Shown in pieces: positions 58,972 through 64,000 of a stretch of DNA of 64,000 nucleotides (positions within the stretch are counted from its first letter, which is position 1; every line of letters begins with the position of its first letter). The notes beneath the pieces were generated by a model. It did no database searches. It was not told where the DNA came from and was given only the letters and a program-made list of their open reading frames with translations. The stretch is from VXNE01 sp965217825 (GTDB lineage Bacteria > Pseudomonadota > Gammaproteobacteria > Pseudomonadales > Azotimanducaceae). The DNA lies in assembly GCA_965217825.1 (NCBI GenBank), contig OZ244571.1, forward strand, positions 3,906,001 to 3,970,000, in the 5' to 3' direction. Made by a program: the position numbers and the translations under genes.

Positions 58972-59211
58972 GGCACCTCCCCTCAACATTCGGCACCGGC
59001 TTCCGATTGCGGCACTGTCGCACGATTGCACGCATCCGGCAATACTCATATGGACACCATGGGGTGGCAGACCGAACTGACGGTCTGGACGCCACGCTGC
59101 GCTTCGCGCCGCACAATCCGGTAATCGAGTCTTGCAATCTCGGTGCGAGCCAGGGAGATTCCATCGCATGTTCTACTCGCCCCCATCCCCCGGATCAGGC
59201 CACGGGAAACG

Positions 59212-60411
59212 TTACAGGCTCGCGTATTCCAGGCAACGCATTGGGTCGAATTCGCCATCCCTGGCGTGGCGCTTCGGGTTCGTTGCTTCAAGTGCGGCGG
59301 TTCTCTCTTCCCGGGCGAGACCGGCGAGCGCATCGACCGCTTCCAGGAAAGCTGTCCAGCCACTCGCCCGCCGGTGCAACGCAGCGAAGGCGGGGTACCA
59401 GTCCGAGTAAGCACCGAGCGCGACCAGATAGGCGTTGTTGACCTCATCCACCAAGCTGTCGAAAGCCCCGCCGCCGAGCGATGGCTTGCGGTGCCGATAA
59501 CAACGCCGGAATGTTTCGAGAACCCGGGCCTTCTCCCGGTATCGCCGCTCTTCGGCGCCACCTTTCCGGTAACCCGATTCCAGTTGCGCCCTGGTCGCCA
59601 ACAGCAACGCCCGAAAGCGCCGCCAGCCTTGGCGCGAAGCCACGTAGCGGTCAAATTCCGCTTCGCGACCGGTTTGCCGGAACCAAAGACGCGCACCGGT
59701 TTCCCCGGCGAACGCCGCGAACGACTCGTTGAAGGCTGCATCGTCCCTGACCCAGACCCGCCGGTGGGAAATCTCGTGCAGCAGGAGTTCGGCCAAGCGA
59801 GGTTCCGACCAGTCGATGAACGTGCTCAACAGGGGATCGTCGAACCAGCCGAGGCTGGAGTACGCCGCGACACCCGCCACATGGGTCTCGTAGCCGCGGC
59901 GCACCAATCTGGCTTCCGCCCTGAGGGCGGCGCGCTGGTCGAAAAAACCCCGATACGGCACGCAGCCAACGAAGGGATAACACCAGCGGTGACCGTCGAA
60001 GGACAACGGCGGCGCCGCGAACACGTTCCAGACGACGAACGGCTCGTCAAGTGCCGCGTACCGCCGGTAACTGTTCCCCGCATCGAGCCCGAGTTCCGAC
60101 CGGGCGAACTCGACAACGCGGTCCGCCAGCAGGAGACGGTCCCGCAGCGCCTCCCCTGTATCGGGATGGGCGATGATCGACTCAACCGGCCCGCTCGCCC
60201 GGAGGAGTTCGAACTGGCCGGCCGCCGCCTGGGCGTAGTAGTGCAGCGCCGCGCAGCCGCCCACCAGCCACGGTGCCGCAAGCAGCGCGCCAGCGCGCCA
60301 AAGGTATGCCCGCGCTCGCGAGACCGGGCCACCGGTGTCAGTGGGCTCGCCAAAGGCTTCCATTGCATCGTTGAGAGGATCGCTGTCGCTGCTCTTCATA
60401 TTAGCGAACAT
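59212..60411 (-). CDS. COG4324-type zinc metallopeptidase lipoprotein
   Basis: A predicted aminopeptidase of the COG4324 family. A lipobox LVGGC (Cys53) ends a long N-terminal region; the metal site is HEISH (212-216) with a likely third ligand Glu229 in FNESFAAF. TGARLWF follows, and the C-terminal part is helical. 399 residues. An ATG four codons further in (60399) is an alternative start. No substrate is known. It is transcribed divergently from bioB; the 244 bp between them show no gene I recognise. Confidence 0.82.
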   Translation of the reverse strand: MFANMKSSDSDPLNDAMEAFGEPTDTGGPVSRARAYLWRAGALLAAPWLVGGCAALHYYAQAAAGQFELLRASGPVESIIAHPDTGEALRDRLLLADRVVEFARSELGLDAGNSYRRYAALDEPFVVWNVFAAPPLSFDGHRWCYPFVGCVPYRGFFDQRAALRAEARLVRRGYETHVAGVAAYSSLGWFDDPLLSTFIDWSEPRLAELLLHEISHRRVWVRDDAAFNESFAAFAGETGARLWFRQTGREAEFDRYVASRQGWRRFRALLLATRAQLESGYRKGGAEERRYREKARVLETFRRCYRHRKPSLGGGAFDSLVDEVNNAYLVALGAYSDWYPAFAALHRRASGWTAFLEAVDALAGLAREERTAALEATNPKRHARDGEFDPMRCLEYASL

Positions 60412-60655
60412 GATTGGCGTGTGCCTGCCGGACGACCGGCACGGCGAACAGTCGAAACAGCGGCTTCGAGATGCCTACGACGCCGGCCCGATCATCGTGT
60501 GCGACATCGGCCATGCGGAATTGACAGGGAACAGCACGAAGACGGTCGCGGCGTCTGCATTGCCATCGCCGGATCATGCCCGACGCGCATGGGCGGTAGC
60601 CTTCCCGCGCGCGTTTCAGTAGGCTCACGCGCCAAAGTTCCACGAGGGGATCGAT

Positions 60656-61624
60656 TTGATCGAGCAGCGCATCCGACACGACTGGATGATCGACGAAGCA
60701 ATGGCCCTGTTCGAGCAGCCGCTCAACGACCTGTTGTTCACCGCGCAGTCGATCCACCGGAACTACCATACGCCGAACGCGGTGCAAATCAGCACGTTGC
60801 TCAGCATCAAGACCGGCGGCTGCCCGGAAGACTGCAAGTATTGCCCACAGAGCATTCACTACGACACCGGCCTCGAGACGCACAACCTGCTGCCCCTGGA
60901 AGATGTCGTCAAGGCGGCGAAGCGGGCCCGCGCGGCGGGCGCGACGCGATTCTGCATGGGCGCGGCGTGGCGCAGCCCCACCAGCTCGCAGACCCGCAGG
61001 GTATGCGAGCTGGTGCGAGCCGTGAAAGACCTTGAGATGGAAACCTGCGCGACGCTGGGCATGGTGACGGCGGATCAGGCGCACGCCCTCGCCGAGGCGG
61101 GTCTCGACTACTACAACCACAACCTGGACACCTCCCCGGACTACTACGGGGAAATCATCACGACGCGAACCTACCAGGATCGTCTCGATACGCTCGCCCA
61201 GGTGCGAAGCGCCGGGATGAAGGTCTGCTGCGGCGGCATTGTCGGCATGGGGGAGACGCGCGAGGATCGCGCCGGTCTGCTTGTGCAGTTGGCCAACCTG
61301 CCGCAACACCCGGAGTCCGTGCCAATCAACAACCTCGTGCAGGTCGAGGGAACCCCGTTGGGAACATCGATGCACTCCAGCGAAGCGCTGTCGCCGCTGG
61401 AAACGGTACGCTGCATCGCCGTCGCGCGCATACTCATGCCGCGTTCGGTCGTCCGGCTGTCGGCGGGGCGAACAGACCTGTCCGAGGAAGCCCAGGCGCT
61501 TTGCTTCCTCGCCGGCGCCGGCTCGATCTTCTGCGGCGATCGCCTGCTGACGACGCCGAACCCGCGCTTCGAATCGGACATGGAGATGTTCGACGAACTC
61601 GGCATCGCACCGCAGGTGCTCTGA
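60656..61624 (+). CDS. bioB: Biotin synthase
   Basis: Radical-SAM enzyme that inserts sulfur into dethiobiotin. The SAM cluster motif is CPEDCKYC (Cys56, Cys60, Cys63), followed by YNHNLDTSPDYYGEIITTRTYQDRLDTL, cut here into familiar pieces: NHNLDTS and ITTRTY, and the 2Fe-2S Cys/Arg residues in the strands after. The start is a TTG (60656), supported by GAGGGG 7 bases before it and by the conserved HDW near the N-terminus, which an ATG start at 60686 would lose. 322 residues. No other bio genes are adjacent. Confidence 0.95.
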   Translation: MIEQRIRHDWMIDEAMALFEQPLNDLLFTAQSIHRNYHTPNAVQISTLLSIKTGGCPEDCKYCPQSIHYDTGLETHNLLPLEDVVKAAKRARAAGATRFCMGAAWRSPTSSQTRRVCELVRAVKDLEMETCATLGMVTADQAHALAEAGLDYYNHNLDTSPDYYGEIITTRTYQDRLDTLAQVRSAGMKVCCGGIVGMGETREDRAGLLVQLANLPQHPESVPINNLVQVEGTPLGTSMHSSEALSPLETVRCIAVARILMPRSVVRLSAGRTDLSEEAQALCFLAGAGSIFCGDRLLTTPNPRFESDMEMFDELGIAPQVL

Positions 61625-61667
61625 CGCCGCCGCACCGGCATGCCCTGGTATCCGCGGGGCCAGCGCC

Positions 61668-62111
61668 ATGCGCTACTTTGAAGACATCCCGCTCGACTAT
61701 CGTTGCCTCGTAGGCACCTTCGTCCTCTCGGAAGCCGCGATCATCGACTTCGCGCGCGCCTGGGATCCGCAGCCTTTCCACACCGACCCCGAAGCCGCCC
61801 GCGCATCGGTGTTCGGCGGGCTGGTGGCCTCGTCCGCACACCTGTTCGCCATCTGCACGCGGCTGTTCTTTGACCACGCGGACCCGATTCGCGTGGTCGC
61901 CATGCTCGGCAAGGACAAACTGCGATTGCCGAATCCCGCCCGCGCCGGGACTACGCTCAGCTACGAGACCCGCTGCATGGACAAGCGCGACTCCGCCAGT
62001 CGCCCCGACATCGGCATCGTTACGCTGGCGGACACGGTGACCGACGACACCGGCATGGTCGTGCTGACGCAGGAGGTGTCGCTGATGGTGGCGCGCCGGC
62101 ATCGGCTGTAG
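61668..62111 (+). CDS. MaoC-family hot-dog dehydratase
   Basis: A 147-residue (R)-specific enoyl-CoA hydratase-like hot-dog protein. The active-site pair lies in WDPQPFHTD (Asp33, His38); the C-terminal strand pattern VTLADTVTDDTGMVVLTQEVSLMV completes the fold. Probably acts on an acyl-CoA; which one is unknown. It starts 43 bp after bioB and ends 10 bp before trpG, so it may be co-transcribed with trpGDC despite the unrelated role. Confidence 0.87.
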   Translation: MRYFEDIPLDYRCLVGTFVLSEAAIIDFARAWDPQPFHTDPEAARASVFGGLVASSAHLFAICTRLFFDHADPIRVVAMLGKDKLRLPNPARAGTTLSYETRCMDKRDSASRPDIGIVTLADTVTDDTGMVVLTQEVSLMVARRHRL

Positions 62112-62121
62112 GATTCAATGC

Positions 62122-62700
<579 letters not shown>

Positions 62701-62741
62701 CTTGACCGGCCTGAACTCGTACTTGGAACGGTAGTTGAGAC

Positions 62742-63776
62742 ATGGACATACGCGATGCCCTTGAACGCTTGACCAACGGCGAACATCTCGACCGCGAGGG
62801 AGCGCGGGAAGTGTTCGACATCATCATGGCGGGAGAGGCGACGCCGGCGCAGATCGGTGGCGTGTTGATGGCGCTCCGAATGCGAGGAGAGACGGCGGCC
62901 GAGATCGCCGGCGCCGCCGAAGCCATGCGCGCTGTCAGCCTCAAGGTGGATGTGGTCGCCCCGCACCTCGTCGATACCGCAGGCACCGGCGGCAGCGGTT
63001 CTGCCAAGTTGTTCAACATCTCCACTGCGGCGGCGTTCGCGGCGGCGGCGGCCGGCGCGCATGTGGCGAAGCACGGCAACCGGGGAATGACCAGCGCCAG
63101 CGGGAGCGCCGATGTGCTCGAAGCGGCGGGAGTCAACCTCTCCCTGCGTCCGGAACAAATCGCGCGCTGCATTACCGAAGTCGGCATCGGCTTCATGTTC
63201 GCGCAGACGCACCACAGCGCCATGAGGCACGCCGGGCCCGTCCGGCGCGAACTCGGCGTACGTACGGTCTTCAACCTGCTCGGTCCGCTGACAAACCCGG
63301 CCAACGCGAAGTGCCAGGTGATCGGCGTATTTGCTCCGGCCTGGCAGCGCACCTTAAGCGAAGTGGCCGGGCTGCTCGGCGCGGAGCACGTGCTGATCGT
63401 GCACAGCGACGGCCTCGACGAAATATCGGTCGCGGGACCGTCCCGCGTGGTGGAGTGCAAGTCCGGCGAGATCACCGAGTACGATGTCCATCCCCGGGAT
63501 TTCGGCATGTCGACGCATTCCACCGACCGGTTGCGAGCCGGATCCCCCGCCGAGAGTCTGGCGCTGATCAAGGCCGCCTTCAGCCAGGAGAACGAAGCCG
63601 CCTCAGACATCGTCGCGCTCAACGCCGGGGCGTCGATCTACGCATCCGGGGTCGCGCTGAGCCTCGCCGATGGCGTGGCGATGGCGCAGGACGCGATCGG
63701 ATCCGGAATGGCCGCAGAGCGTCTGCAAGAACTGGCACGCTTGTCGAGCCTGTTGGCGAGCCTTCGGCAAGCCTGA
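62742..63776 (+). CDS. trpD: Anthranilate phosphoribosyltransferase
   Basis: Joins anthranilate and PRPP, the second step of tryptophan synthesis. The PRPP loop is GTGGSGS (81-87), with FNIST after it and HGNRGMTSASGSADVLEA, GPLTNPA and VHSDGLDEIS along the chain. 344 residues, normal length. It lies between trpG and trpC; the next gene starts 10 bp downstream. Confidence 0.96.
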   Translation: MDIRDALERLTNGEHLDREGAREVFDIIMAGEATPAQIGGVLMALRMRGETAAEIAGAAEAMRAVSLKVDVVAPHLVDTAGTGGSGSAKLFNISTAAAFAAAAAGAHVAKHGNRGMTSASGSADVLEAAGVNLSLRPEQIARCITEVGIGFMFAQTHHSAMRHAGPVRRELGVRTVFNLLGPLTNPANAKCQVIGVFAPAWQRTLSEVAGLLGAEHVLIVHSDGLDEISVAGPSRVVECKSGEITEYDVHPRDFGMSTHSTDRLRAGSPAESLALIKAAFSQENEAASDIVALNAGASIYASGVALSLADGVAMAQDAIGSGMAAERLQELARLSSLLASLRQA

Positions 63777-63786
63777 TGAAAGGGCA

Positions 63787-64000
63787 ATGACGGTCCTTGA
63801 CCGAATCCTGTCGCACAAGGCGGACGAAGTCGCGCAGCGGCGCCGCAAGCGCCCCCTGCGCGATGTGCGCGCCGCGGCGGAAACCGCCGCGCCCGCGCGC
63901 GGCTTCGCCGCCGCCGTGAAACGCCGCAAGCCTGCCGTGATCGCGGAGATGAAGAAAGCGTCACCGAGCAGGGGCGTGATCCGCGATCACTTCGACCCGC
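63787..64000 (+). CDS. trpC: Indole-3-glycerol phosphate synthase, 5' part (runs off the window)
   Basis: The first 71 codons of TrpC: MTVLDRILSHKADEVAQRRR, then PAVIAEMKKASPSRGVI, the conserved substrate phosphate/Lys segment at the start of the TIM barrel. Converts CdRP to indole-3-glycerol phosphate. ATG at 63787, just after AAAGGGC. Truncated only by the window end. Confidence 0.92.
   Translation, partial: MTVLDRILSHKADEVAQRRRKRPLRDVRAAAETAAPARGFAAAVKRRKPAVIAEMKKASPSRGVIRDHFDP

Noticed and set aside
60412..60655. comF, which often precedes bioB in the opposite direction
   Set aside because: None of the phosphoribosyltransferase motifs could be found in either strand of this 244-bp gap.

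Overview
The window looks like chromosomal DNA of a GC-rich, probably uncultured gammaproteobacterium. The strongest taxonomic signals are gene orders. A block reading proA, nadD, rsfS, mrdA, rodA, mltB, rlpA, dacC (minus strand, 20082-29353) matches the Pseudomonas-type cell-elongation locus. There are also divergent ssb/uvrA, a trpG-trpD-trpC run with no adjacent trpE, and sdhE. The genome carries many dispersed short repeats, several gene remnants, one IS110-type transposase and at least two MITE-like elements, which suggests active rearrangement. No phage or plasmid functions were seen.

Layout: 1-1174 is the end of a cbb3 oxidase operon (ccoQ, ccoP). 1227-6800 is an accessory stretch: an AAA ATPase, an alpha/beta hydrolase, a repeat-built lipoprotein flanked by two copies of the hydrolase 3' end, and an orphan AbrB-type protein. 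lipB follows, then a small catabolic-looking cluster (cupin, HpcH-type lyase, broken esterase). 9880-16532 holds sdhE, an NADH dehydrogenase scar, a DUF2784 membrane protein, a VOC protein overlapping a double CaiB/BaiF CoA-transferase, an ArsC-type arsenate reductase, a luciferase-like oxidoreductase and an NHL-repeat protein. A TonB-dependent receptor (16649-19924) precedes the elongasome locus. After proA come the IS110-type transposase, a region dense in palindromes, a Lon-N-domain protein, uppP, ssb, uvrA, a ferredoxin-reductase-like flavoprotein, a CULT (cereblon-type) protein, a MITE, a HAD hydrolase, a PTPS-family enzyme, an SDR and the queuosine-precursor transporter yhhQ. Then follow folK, a DegQ/DegS-type protease, tRNA-Gly(CCC), a low-complexity secreted protein, the alpha-2-macroglobulin/pbpC pair, a molybdenum hydroxylase cluster (coxM, coxL form II, coxS, coxG), a COG4324 metallopeptidase, bioB, a MaoC hydratase and trpG-trpD-trpC, the last cut by the window edge.

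The most notable item is the arsC-like gene at 14104-14454. It is intact except for an in-frame TGA at codon 12, exactly where E. coli plasmid R773 ArsC has its catalytic Cys12; Arg60, Arg94 and Arg107 fall at identical positions. A hairpin fitting the bacterial SECIS rules starts 14 bases past the TGA, with a G-led apical loop 22 nucleotides downstream. I read it as a selenocysteine-containing arsenate reductase.

A second theme is a modular repeat family. Module A is a 45-bp unit, often in tandem, encoding 15 residues when read through. Module B is an imperfect palindrome around a CCGAAGGCGCC core. Module C is bounded by CCATGG palindromes. The modules sit between co-directional genes and have become part of coding sequence: the C-terminal tail of CcoQ, the tail of UvrA, and the apparent start codons of rlpA and mrdA. 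They also occupy the place where rlmH would be expected between rsfS and mrdA.
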